Source of the DNA: Azolla pinnata
Lineage: Eukaryota > Streptophyta > Polypodiopsida > Salviniales > Salviniaceae
Length of the DNA: 22,734 nt
Direction of reading: 5' to 3'
Assembly: GCA_037176905.1 (NCBI GenBank)
Contig: JBBBWG010006558.1
Span: 3,622 to 26,355, forward strand
A program made the position numbers and the translations under genes. Below the pieces are notes generated by a model. That model did not search any database. It was not told where the DNA came from and worked only from the letters and a program-made list of their open reading frames with translations. Each line of letters begins with the position of its first letter. Position 1 is the stretch's first letter. Positions 1 through 10,000 of the stretch are shown here, in pieces.

Positions 1-121
1 CCCAATTAGTGCGAATCTAATTGACAATCTTACGAGTTTCGATCCCAATTAGTGCGAATCTAATTGACAATCTTACGAGTTTCGATCCCAATTAGTGCGA
101 ATCTAATTGACAATCTTACGG
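1..121. repeat. 43-bp tandem repeat, 2.8 copies, cut by the window edge
   Basis: Units start at 1, 44 and 87 and are identical over the visible length. Each begins CCCAATTAGTGCG and ends ACGAGTTTCGAT. The third unit breaks off near 121. The array begins exactly at the window edge, so it probably continues to the left. Identical copies suggest recent amplification. Confidence 0.9.
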
Positions 122-438
122 AAATTATTTTGTACGGTTTTGTTTGTCGACTTTGCCGATCCATTAGCTTGTAAGCGGTCTATTCTATTGTTTTTGTCAA
201 TGATGGCAGAGTGGACGGTGACGACCTCGTTCATTAGCAATGGGTTGATCACTATGAGTGTGGAATTCGAGCGATTTCCAGTTTTCTGGGCAACCAACCA
301 TTTGCATTCCTTGGATGTATATGATGAAAAACTGGTAAATACGACGTGCCAATAATGCATATACACAACCGGTCTTACTCCAAAAACCTGGATTTACTTC
401 CCAATGGTGGAGTAAAATCTTACAATTTTACAGCAACG
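122..438. other. intergenic, nothing recognised
   Basis: Short frames are open on both strands (about 107..355 plus and 103..366 minus), but neither gives a recognisable domain and both overlap the 43-bp repeat. I see no RNA gene or mobile-element signature here. Confidence 0.5.
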
Positions 439-969
439 AAAAACATTCGAAATGTATAGACACATCTGGAGGCTGAACAGCACTAGAATATCCATCAATT
501 AGACCGAAATCTTCTGTTTCTATATATATATATAAAGTTATATTTCCAAATCTACAAAATTTCATCCAAATGTGTACACAATTGGAACCGAGAGCATCAA
601 AATGCTGGAAGAGGTGGACGGCACCAGATATCCAATGAAATCTTCCATGGCTATATATATATATACATATTTCAAATCTACAAAATTTCATCCAAATGTG
701 TGTGTGTATATATAGAATATATAGATATAGATATAGATATATGTATGTATGTATGTATGTACACAATTAGAAGTGAGCATCCAAATGCCGGAAGAGCTGA
801 ATGGAATTAGATATATATCCATTCCATCAAAAGAAACCAGAATTAGAATGAACTCTTCTATGACGATGTATATATTTCAAAACCTACAAAATTTCATCCA
901 AATGTGTATACATATATACATATATATATATGTACACAATCGGAACTGAGAGCATCAAACTGCCCAAAG
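439..969. repeat. four diverged copies of an interspersed unit with (TA)n tracts
   Basis: Approximate copies lie at 439-541, 542-665, 666-872 and 873-969. The best shared core is CTACAAAATTTCATCCAAAT, at about 555, 678 and 887. It is followed by a TG/TA microsatellite of variable length, then ACACAATTGGAA-like and GAGCATCAAA-like segments. Unit length varies mainly through the (TA)n, (GATATA)n and (GTAT)n tracts. This is intergenic DNA downstream of the kinase gene. Confidence 0.7.
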
Positions 970-1134
970 TGTGAGACAAACCATTTGGGGAGCTGCTACA
1001 TATTATTACACACTCTCATCTGATGCCCAAAAGAAGTGAGGCTAACCTTGTGATGGAAGGCAGGTTTTTCTCTCAATGGTTTTTTTTTTTCTCGGCCCTT
1101 TGTCCATTTAACTCTCTACTACTGGAGGATCCCA

Positions 1135-4100
1135 TCATTCGTGCCGCAAGCTTGGCGCTGGTTCCTCCTTGTTGCTATGACCATTGCTTCGCTTCTGTAG
1201 CGGTATGCATGCTTTGCCCTTCTCCGCATTCTTGCCATGGTTGGAATTCAAAGAGTTGGTTATGTTGCGGAGGTTCTCCTTTCCTTCGATCCGAGGAGGA
1301 GGAGGAGGAGGAGAAGAAGAAGAAGAAGAAGAAGAAGCAGCAGTAGCCTTCTTGCACTTATCCTTATCATGGACATTGTTAAGAACAGCCCGATTGCCCC
1401 GCGAAGAAGGCAACGAATGTTCATCTCCGACAAGCTGCTCCTCTACATCCATGTCCACAGGAGGCACAAAAGGTGGCCTCGTTGCGACTCGCTGCACTCG
1501 CTTCCAAGAAGTCCCTTTGAAATAAGGATGTGCTTTGATCTCCTCCGCTCCATGCAAAGCGCCGAGCCTCCGCCTCGGATCCTTCACCAGCAGCTTCCGT
1601 ATCAAATCGTTCGCGGGTGAATCGGAAACAAACACAGGCTCCTGGCACAAGATGTTGTAGAATGTCTCTTTTCTGTTGGGGCCTTTGAAAGGCGTCTTGC
1701 CGTAGACCATCTCGTACAGCAAGATGCCTAATGTCCACCAATCCACTGAGAATCCATGCCCTTTTCCCCACAGCACCTCCGGTGCCACATACTCTTCAGT
1801 GCCCACAAAAGAATAGGAGTGGCACAGAGAGCTGCACTCCTCTTCTTCTGCCTTTGCTGCCTTTCTAGACCATTTGTGAAATGGAAAATAGGACCTTTTT
1901 TCAGTCTTCTTGACCTCAGGATGTAAAACAGAACCCACCGTTCCATCATTTTGATCATTTTCTCCTTCGTTGTCTTCTTCTTCATCGTTGTCATCATCAT
2001 CATCATCTTCTTCTTCTTCTTCTCTTACATCCTGCGTTGCCAGGGCACTTGGAGCGAAACATGAACAAATGACAGCAAACGATCGCCTCTGCTTCTGCGG
2101 TTGCATCTCCATCCCTCGCTTTTCCACGATCAGCGAGAGGTCAAAATCGGTTAGCATGATATGCCCATTGCTTTGAATCAATATATTCTCGGGTTTCAAA
2201 TCCCTGTATATGATTCCCTGGCTATGAAGGTACTCCAATGCTATCACGACTTCTGCCGCGTAGAACCTGCAAATACAATCTCATCAACTTTTAAAAATTG
2301 CTCGTGCCATTCTAGATATGAAACAACGTTGAAGAGTCTGAAAAACAATCCAAGCATCTTTACTCACATCAAAAGTCTCAAAAATTCAGAATGGTAAAGA
2401 ATAGCGGAATGTTCCAAATTAATGTACACAACAGAAAATGAAGATGCTAGGCATGCATAATCACACACACAATGTAATGCATACCAAACTGATTGAGAGA
2501 AAGGACTGCAGTCTCCAAACTAAGAAATCACTTCATAGATGAAAACAAGAAGCGATCAAAGAATCTGTGAGAAAATCTGGAAGTAATGTCATGCATGATG
2601 CTTGAGAACAACTGCCCCTGTGGATGAAACAATTCATCATTACGAGTTTTGGTAGTGATGACATTCACACAGTCTGTGAGTGAAGGGAACATTTGCGATT
2701 TACGACACTACTGCCTAAGGCATTACCTTCGAACTTAATGAAAATTTCTATCAAGGTGTAAATATCTGCTGAAGTAGAGACATATCTAATTCTGTGGTCC
2801 AAGAGCCATGTAAAAAACAAGTGTAGACATGTGCTGAACAACTGAATGATGGAGAAACCAATGAACTGAAATAAGCTAAACAGTCACAGGAGACATTATT
2901 CCTTTGCCTTAATTGTAACTTTTTGGTACTAACTGAGACAACCTTCTCTTGAGAAAGACGGTGCACTCGATAATTTTAAGGCTCAATTGAGCTATTGAAA
3001 TGAAATTCACAGAACAAAGCAAGAGCATAGATACTATGAACTGTATGCCACCTTGAGGCTGAAATGCTGGTGTGGCCACAAGGAATGACAGATCATGTGA
3101 TTCTATGAAGTTACCAGCTTTTAAGAATATCCATAACTGAAACCCTACTCACACAATTTCTAACAGTGACAAACCATGGGTCATGGTGGGCAATCTATTC
3201 TCATTATTCTATAAACCAGTTCTTATGGATCAGTGTATCTAATCTCTTTCTTCCATGAGTTAATATAGTCCCTAGAGCTATGAGCAGGCACTATCATGGC
3301 AGCAGCAGTTCTTGGACTCTGCGTAAGAGCAGAAGAGAAATAAAAAGAAAATCACTGATGCCATGAGCAAGATTGTCCAAAGTTTAAACCACACACCAAA
3401 TCTTAAAAGGCCAAGCTTGAAATTTCCAACACAGGATTTTCTTTTTCTATCTGCCGGAGAGCCGTGGACATCACCAACTCCGAGCGGATATACCGAATAT
3501 CCATATACTGTTCCACAGGGTATCTATCTCCCTATAGTGGATGCTATGACAAGTGTTCAAGATGTGCATGACAAATATGATCAGGTTCTTAGTTATGGGC
3601 TTATCACAAACAAACACAATCTTTGATATGGGGCTCAGCATCGGCGGTGGCTTAGATTTGGAGTCCCATGAACATGAGCATATTAACATCACCATCATCA
3701 CCATAACCATCACCACCAACACCACCAACACCACCATCTTCACCATCACCATCACCATCATCATTGACAGACAATCCATCATCTTCACCATCACCATCAC
3801 CACTTCACAAACAAACACAATCTTTGATATGGGGCTCAGCATCGGCGGTGGCTTAGATTTGGTGTCCCATGAACATTAGCATATTAGCATCACCATCATC
3901 ACCATCACCATCACCACTGACACACCATCCATCATCTACACCACTGACACACCATCCATCATCTACACCACTGACACACCATCCACCATCACCATCACCA
4001 TCACCACTACTGACACACCATCCATCACCATCACCAGTGGCATCATCCATCATCTTCAACGTCACCATTACCATCAACACCAACACCATCATCTTCACCA

Positions 4101-4725
4101 TCCGCATCACCGCTTACACCACCCATCATCTTCATCATCAGCATCGACACCATCATCAATAGTGTTACCAGCATCATCAACACCACCACCACCACCACCA
4201 CCACCATCATCAACACCACCGCCACCACCACCACCATCATGACTTCTCAAAGAAAGATATCTGTTTCCCCATGGATTGTCATTCAGAGATACACATAATG
4301 CAAATGAATTTGAAGGGAAAAGGGAGGACCGACCATGCCGAAAGCAATGTGGTGGGACACTCACTATCTTGGAACCCATACCTGGTGACAGATCCAGAGA
4401 AGACTTTGGAGGGCTGCTTCTGCCGCAGGACATTGAGGTCGCCTCCACGGCAGAAGTCCATGAGGAAGAACATGTGATTGGCGGACTGGAAATGGGCATG
4501 GAGCCTGGGAAGCAAGGGGTGGGAGAGCGAGGAGAGAACCCGCTTCTCGGTGGCGGCGCGTTTCTCGCCCTTGCGCTTGAGGACGTCCTTGTGGATGACC
4601 TTGAGAGCGAAGCGCTGCTGCGGGTTCCTGCCGAGCTGGACGAGGAAGACGGAGCCGAGGTCGCCATGGCCCAAGGCTTTGATGGGCAGGAAATCCTGAG
4701 GCGTCAGATTCTCCAACGAATCCAT
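1135..4725 (-). CDS. AGCVIII-family Ser/Thr protein kinase, OXI1/AGC2-like
   Basis: Two exons: 4382..4725 and 1135..2266 (1476 nt, 491 aa). The intron is 2267..4381, phase 2, donor AG|GTATGG and acceptor TTTGCAG|GTTC. The start is the first in-frame ATG; the upstream frame is only an Arg-rich repeat without ATG. Kinase motifs visible: Gly loop GHGDLG (19-24), ATP-binding Lys42, helix-C Glu60, YRD (135-137) with Asn142, DFD (155-157), activation-loop SFVGT (267-271), APE (276-278) and DWW (290-292). DFD plus a roughly 100-residue insert between DFD and APE marks the plant AGCVIII group. Wording such as RFYAAE, GIIYRDLKP, GTEEYVAPEV and NRKETF is closest to the OXI1/AGC2 branch, which known work places downstream of PDK1 in oxidative and growth signalling. 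Ser267 is the expected PDK1-type site. Odd points: an acidic run at 197-213, a Ser/Pro homopolymer at 426-439, and no visible C-terminal FxxF docking motif. The family call is firm; the exact orthologue is not. Confidence 0.92.
1293..1342. repeat. coding triplet microsatellite in the kinase tail
   Basis: On the plus strand a GAG run passes into a GAA run and then CAG. On the coding (minus) strand it encodes eight Ser then six Pro (residues 426-439), downstream of the catalytic domain. Slippage here would lengthen or shorten the tail in frame. A second, shorter coding repeat of GAA/GAT-type codons at about 1970-2020 encodes the acidic run in the activation-loop insert. Confidence 0.85.
2267..3600. 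other. proximal part of the kinase intron, no gene seen
   Basis: The acceptor lies at 2267-2268. I see no conserved coding segment or RNA gene. A frame at 3363..3626 on the plus strand is open but antisense to the intron and has no recognisable domain. Confidence 0.6.
3604..4245. repeat. CAC/CAT-rich nested tandem repeats inside the kinase intron
   Basis: Two copies of a roughly 100-bp block begin at 3604 and 3805 (period 201 bp) with only a few differences; each starts TCACAAACAAACACAATC. Between and after them are (CAC/CAT)n runs. A 27-bp unit beginning CACTGACACACCATCC is repeated at 3915, 3942 and 3969. Pure CCA/CAC/CAT runs follow up to 4245. In the kinase pre-mRNA this reads as a long GTG/ATG/GGT-rich stretch. 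Confidence 0.9.
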
Positions 4726-4832
4726 AGCAACAACGTCACAAAACTCTGTCGGTCTCCGTCTCCGTCTCCGTCCCTGCCGCTGCTTCTGTCTTCTGTCTCT
4801 GCCCAATATCTCTTCTAGGTCTATCTACACGA

Positions 4833-4907
4833 TCAGTTCTCTTCCAGTTTTCTGCTCCCCTGCAAGCAGAGAGGATCCGCCATCGCCATCGCCATCGCCA
4901 TCGCCAT
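4833..4907 (-). promoter_or_regulatory. possible upstream ORF in the kinase 5' leader
   Basis: A (GGCGAT)n hexamer repeat on the minus strand supplies five successive in-frame ATGs (4907, 4901, 4895, 4889, 4883). They read as alternating Met-Ala and then a short tail ending in TGA at 4833-4835, 24 codons in all. The stop is 107 nt before the kinase ATG at 4725. If the transcript starts upstream of 4907, scanning ribosomes would meet these ATGs first. The transcription start is not known, so this is conditional. Confidence 0.4.
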
Positions 4908-4912
4908 CGCCA
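4879..4912. repeat. hexamer microsatellite (CATCGC)n
   Basis: Five to six copies of CATCGC on the plus strand, upstream of the kinase start codon. It creates the repeated ATGs of the possible uORF on the minus strand. Confidence 0.9.
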
Positions 4913-5018
4913 CGCAGCAGCAGGAAAGGGGAGGGGAAGGGGAGAGAGAATGACAGTTGAAACGGTTCCGACGCTTTCACACCTGTCCGCCCAAAACAGC
5001 AGGAAATGGTAAGTCTTA

Positions 5019-5960
5019 GGGTCTGTTTAGAGGCGTCCTAGGGTTTAGGGTTTGGGGGCCCTTAGGGTTTTGGGTTTTGGGGGTTTTGGGTTTAGTTTAG
5101 GGTTTAGCGGGTTTAGGGTTTAGTTTAGGGTTTTGGGGGTTTTGGGTTTAGTTTAGGGTTTTGGGGGTTTTGGGTTTAGTTTAGGGTTTTGGGGGTTTAG
5201 GGTTTAGTTTAGGGTTTAGGGTTTGGGGTTTGCGGGGCTTCGAGTTTAGGGTTTGCCGTTTGGGGGGCTTCGGGTTTAGGGTTTCAAGGGGATTTCGGTT
5301 TACAAGCTTAAGGCTTAGGGGCTTTAGGAGACTTAGGGTAACCTTCAGATGGGTAAGGCCAATTTTGTCTTAGGGGTTTAAGGGTTTAAGGGGCTTAGGG
5401 TTTAGGGTTTCGGGTAACCTTCAGATGGGTAAGGCCAATTTTATCTTAGGGTTTAAGGGTTCAAGGGGCTTCGGGTTTAAGGGGCTTAGGGTTTAGGGTT
5501 TAGGGTTTAGGGTTTGGGGTTTAGGGGCTTAGGACTCGGGGCTTAAGTGTTTTAGGGACTTAGGGGGGCCTAGGGTTTAAGGGGCTTTAGGGTAAACTTA
5601 AGATGGAAGGAATGCTGGTAAGCCAATTTTGTATTAGGGTTTAGGGTTTAGGGGGAATTAGGGCTTAGGGCTTAGGGCTTAGGGTAACCTTCAAATGGAA
5701 GATGCTGATAAGCCAATTAAGGCTTAGGGTTTAGGGGCTTAGGGTTTAAGTTTTTAGGGTAACCTTCGAATAGAACGAATGCTGCATTGCTATTGCTCCT
5801 TTGTTAAAAGCTTCTCAGTCTTTTTAACTGCACACCAGTCAGTCTACTCTCCAATCTCGCCTCCAATGTTGCTTCCCCTTCGAATACAAAAATGTCAAGA
5901 CTTGGAACACTAGGTCTTAGGGTCGGTTTTTTAGGGTTTAGGGGCTCTAGGGTAAGCTTT
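5019..5960. repeat. degenerate interstitial telomere-like array (TTTAGGG type) with a second interspersed box
   Basis: Dense TTTAGGG, TTTTGGG, CTTAGGG and TTTAAGGG variants run from about 5030 to 5780 on the plus strand, thinning out by 5960. TTTAGGG is the usual plant telomere repeat, but few copies here are in perfect tandem. Between the telomere-like stretches a box beginning GGGTAACCTTCAGATGG recurs at about 5336, 5402, 5590, 5683 and 5757, with GCCAATTTT after the first three and a shortened GCCAATTAA after the fourth. This gives a higher-order structure. The array lies on the promoter side of the kinase gene. Confidence 0.85.
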
Positions 5961-6060
5961 CGAAAGGGGCATTGCTAATAGCTACTGCTCCTCGTTAACA
6001 GCTTCTCAATCGTTTAACTGAAGCTATCGCTAATCTTTCATCCAATGTTTGCTCCAGCTT
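5785..6060. repeat. two-copy direct repeat at the end of the telomere-like array
   Basis: A segment with GCATTGCTATTGCTCCT, a GTTAA...GCTTCTCA core, TTTAACTG and CCAATGTT at about 5785-5880 recurs in diverged form at about 5966-6050, a spacing of roughly 180 bp. Each copy follows a GGGTAA-CTTTCGAA-like box, so the unit seems to be an extension of the higher-order repeat. Confidence 0.6.
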
Positions 6061-6830
6061 CGGATATTCTATACATGGATCATTGGCAGTTTATTATACG
6101 GCTAACATCTGTTAGCCAAGTATAGTAAGAGAATCGATTCGTAAACATCAGGAAGCAATTAGTAAATAGCAATAAGAATCAATGGACATGAGAAGAGATA
6201 GATGGAAGCAATTAGTACGCGAAAGATAGAATCGATCGATCAGCGAGAAGCGATTACGAAGAAAGAAGTCGTAAGGGAAGGAATAAAAATAGTTAGTGAG
6301 GCTTAATTGGGCATTAATCTTTAGCGAGAGAAAAAGCTCGGCATTAATCTGCAAATCTTAATTTTAGTAGACGTTGAAATGTAATTACTAAATTTGTCAG
6401 GCATTCTTTGGTAGTTTTCCCCAGCTTGTATCTAACTATTATCACCTTTGGTGGTTTCATCAACAAACCAAAGTACACAACAACAAAATGCTTGGAGAAA
6501 CAATCTTGTACACAGTTCAATTTGGCAGTAAATTTCCAGAGTACCTGAGACCCTACCCGAGACCAGATATGTCAGCTGGCAAAACACCATTGTTTCTATT
6601 GATGGATGACACATGCTCACCAAAAAGATCGCTCTCGAGATTGATCGCTTCAGTAGCTCTGCATGCCCTCCTACAGGTTCAAATCCAATAGCAAACACCA
6701 GCTGGGATGGCTTAGATAAAACATCATCCTCGAGACAAAAAGGAGTGGGACTCTAATTAGAGACACGGTTTCGGTGCCATATACAAAGAATACAGAATTG
6801 CTTCTATACTTGACAGTTGAGTTTGTTACA
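6061..6830. other. intergenic and probable 3' flank of the helicase gene, nothing recognised
   Basis: This stretch separates the telomere-like array from the duplicated 3' end of the helicase gene. Open frames such as 6488..6691 (plus) and 6432..6698 (minus) overlap each other and show no known motif. No tRNA or rRNA structure is evident. Confidence 0.5.
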
Positions 6831-7085
6831 AGGTCGGTGGAGTCCGACATGGCTATAAAGGAGAAAAGCATTGCTTCAATAACTTTCACCTGGTGTTTCG
6901 GTCTAGTGACGATCAGACTACACGTTCCTGAGCTGCTTCTCCAAGACTGTTTATACAAGGGTGGTGGAGTTCGACGTGACTAAGGAGAAAAAGCATTGGT
7001 GCAACAACTTTCACCTGGTGTTTTGGTCTACTGGTCGTTCGACTACGCCTTCCTGAGCTGGTTCTTCGAGACTGTTTGCCTTCCT
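6831..7085. repeat. tandem two-copy duplication covering the end of the helicase last exon
   Basis: Copy A (about 6831-6957) and copy B (about 6958-7085) are direct repeats with a period of about 125 bp. Both contain GTGGAGT-CGAC, GGAGAAAAGCATTG, ACTTTCACCTGGTG and CCTGAGCTG. Copy B contains the true stop (TGA, complement of 7011-7013) and the last coding residues. Copy A reads as a decayed version of the same C-terminus, with an internal stop and the same terminal Asn-Thr-Arg-stop. Confidence 0.8.
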
Positions 7086-10000
7086 TTTCTTCCGCGATTC
7101 TTCTCTTGTATCCATTTCCGAGGTATTGCTACAGGGCTGTAAAAACGCTCTCAACGTGGATTGTCCTGACGGCAAGCTTATATGACGCTCCGTCGCAGCG
7201 ATATGCAGATTATCCTCTTTCCCATCTAATACCTGGCCTATGTTTTCAAGCTTGTGCTGCACACTATCCCTGCAAGCAAAAATTTCATTTTAGATTTCGA
7301 CCCAGACCACGACGATCTCACAAATCGTCTAATGTCTCTTAATTTCAACGCTTACCAAATGAGGTCATCTACTGTATCGTGCGCATGTAGATAGTATACA
7401 TTGACCGAAGACACCTTGCGAGAAAAGCAGAGAGCATCAACGAGTAAGAGAAATAGAATTACTCTAACCTCACAATAACCTGATTAAAAGTTTATTTTGT
7501 ACTACCTGGCCTATTCGATGAGCACGGTCTTCGGCTTGTACAAGATCTCCAGGAGTCCAAGACATTTCAGCAAATATGATCATACTTGCAGCAGTCAGAT
7601 TTAATCCTACCCCTGCTGCTCGAATACCAAGCTATACAAAAGAGCAAATTCATATTTCCAAATGCTTAAAACCATATCACGTGGCCGAGCTTGATATCAG
7701 AAAACTCACCACAGCTGCCTTCACATCATCTATCTCTTGAAAATTGTTGACTAATCTTTGCCGTGATGAGGCTTCTGTGCTTCCATCAATTCTTATATAC
7801 TTCATTTTTTTCTTCTGCAATTATTTTCAGAGACAATCAGCTCCAAAGACATTACAAAAACTTATCCAATGGTCAGTTGAATATGTTATATCATACAGCG
7901 AGAAACTTCTCAATCCCATCCAGAAGAACTTTGTGGTGTGCAAAGATGAGGAACTTGCAGTCAGCCTGAAAGAAAGCAAAGATACAGAGTTGAAAATGTT
8001 CTAAACAGAAGACCTTCTTCACTTAACTGCAAAGTGAGTTTGCGTATAGATAAATAACACACTTTCCTGACTACCTCTATTATAGTAGATAAATAGTCTT
8101 CAACAGCTGGCAACTTTACTTCTGCTGATTCTGTATATATCTTTATAGGATCACAAAATTTAACATGTGATAAGCCAATAGTCGCAGTAAATACTATGAT
8201 CACTGCATAAAAATCGGGCATCAATATACCCTGCTTATTAATTGCCTCTCGATATATCGCATCTTATCAGCATCTTCTTGAGATGTGCAGCATTTGATCT
8301 CTTTCTTCACTCCTTCCAACTGACAGTAAGGTTTTAGACAATTAGCATTATTGTCTGAAAACAAGCCTAAAGACAGCAGGAAGAGAAATGGTATGAAGAG
8401 CACCCAGGAAGAAAACTAAGCTGTACAGTGACATTCTGGATGAATCAGAAGAGCAAGGGATGTTTAAATGTGTTAAGGTTTTATAATCCATGAGGTGACA
8501 ATGCAAACATTTTGCACAGCAAAGTAAAAAACCTTGAACTAGAAAATGGGAGAGGATTAAACCAAAAGGAAGAAGGTAAAGCTCCAACACTGTACCAGAG
8601 AACTACCTCATAGAAGAGTGCGCGCATTTGTTTCAATCCTTTCTCATCCAACGAAAGAAATATCTGTAGGAAACTTATCCATCATAAAGGAAGTTGCAAA
8701 GTGGTAAAATAGCAATCTAAGTAGAGATGAGGTAATACTTGTTGGCGCCTTTTCAAAGGAAGCTCAGAAAGCACCTCTTTCTTTAATCTTCTGATCATGA
8801 TTGTGGACTTCATCAATGCATGCAGTTCTTCGCAGTTACTAGCACCTTGATACATCCCAAAATGACCCTGTAAAAACCATTCCGTTTTTTAGTATGTGAC
8901 TAAAACTCTCTCCACAACAAAAAACAAATGAAATACTTTTGAGTTGAGCGCTCAATACATGAAAACAGCTTAATTTTATGGGGAAAAAGATATGCGTTGA
9001 GTTTATTAGCAATCTGTTGTTGTGGAATTAGGCACATCAGCTCTGAGATGCAAGCTTAAATATGAGTGTGGAAACAGATCCACAGTACGTTTACATACAC
9101 ACAGCAGCTGACAAGCAGCCTATATGTCTTTGCCTTAGGAAACTAGGGCATGACTAGGTAACAAAAATTTAGACTCCATAACTAGAACGGGAGATAGTCT
9201 GTTTCTATGACAGTACTCCTTCTGGCACCTCGTACATTCAACTTCATGACCATCTTACTGGCTGAGCAAAATATTGGATGTGCTTCTGCCAAATTGCATT
9301 TTTACGTGACATTGGGCACCCAAAAAACATATACAAAGAAAACAAATGGATTTCGAGCATTCCAAATTAAAGCAATGCCAAAAGCACTTACGCCCATGCA
9401 GTATCGTTTCCCATATTCATGCACATTCTTGTATGCAGAAGGTTGCAATGCCTCTAACTGTGAAATAAAGTTGAAACGGTCAGTTAACATACACAAATAA
9501 AGCTATAAATATGTGCAACATCTTACGAATTTAGTTCCCAAAAGTCAAACCTGTTTGTAAAGCTCAATGGGGCGAGACAGTGCCGGAGTACCCGTCAAAA
9601 GGAGGGCATATTTTGATTTCTGCATTTAATTAAAAAACACAAGATGGGTGTTGAGACTAGATTTGGAATGGTACAGACATTGACAATAGACCTGTAGCAG
9701 TGGAACACATGCTGTGGTTCTCTTAGCTTGGGCATTCTTCATGTAGTGAGATTCATCTGCAATAATTATCTGCAAGATAGAGATGTTAAAGCACTAGTAT
9801 ATAAGATAAGTAGTGAGATATATTTCTAACTGTACCTTAAAGTCGGCCTGAGCTATGTCTTCTTGCAGTTTTGTAACAAGATCATAGGAGATGATGTTGA
9901 ACAATCCATCTAACCTCACAGACTTGCGCCCAGATGTTTGAAGTATATTGAAACCTTCACGGTTAGATCCACAATATTGTGACATCGCAATCTGTGTATT

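Noticed and set aside
1..121. CRISPR-like direct repeats
   Set aside because: Repeats are contiguous without unique spacers, and the context is a plant nuclear genome.
3363..3626. 87-codon plus-strand frame in the kinase intron
   Set aside because: Peptide looks ordinary in composition but matches no family I know, and it is antisense to the intron and runs into the duplicated repeat block.
3553..4162. His/Thr-rich frames over the CAC/CAT repeats
   Set aside because: Composition artefacts of a trinucleotide repeat inside an intron.
4107..4667. 186-codon minus-strand frame, Ser-rich
   Set aside because: It is an alternative frame over kinase exon 1 and the CAC/CAT repeat; the true frame has all kinase motifs.
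4725..4806. N-terminal extension of the kinase into the Arg-rich frame
   Set aside because: The extension has no ATG (it begins at TTG) and comes from a GGAGAC-type repeat; the ATG at 4725 precedes the kinase domain directly.
6676..6686. GGTTCAAATCC, a perfect tRNA/SINE B-box-like word
   Set aside because: No cloverleaf can be drawn around it and no suitable A box lies at the right distance.
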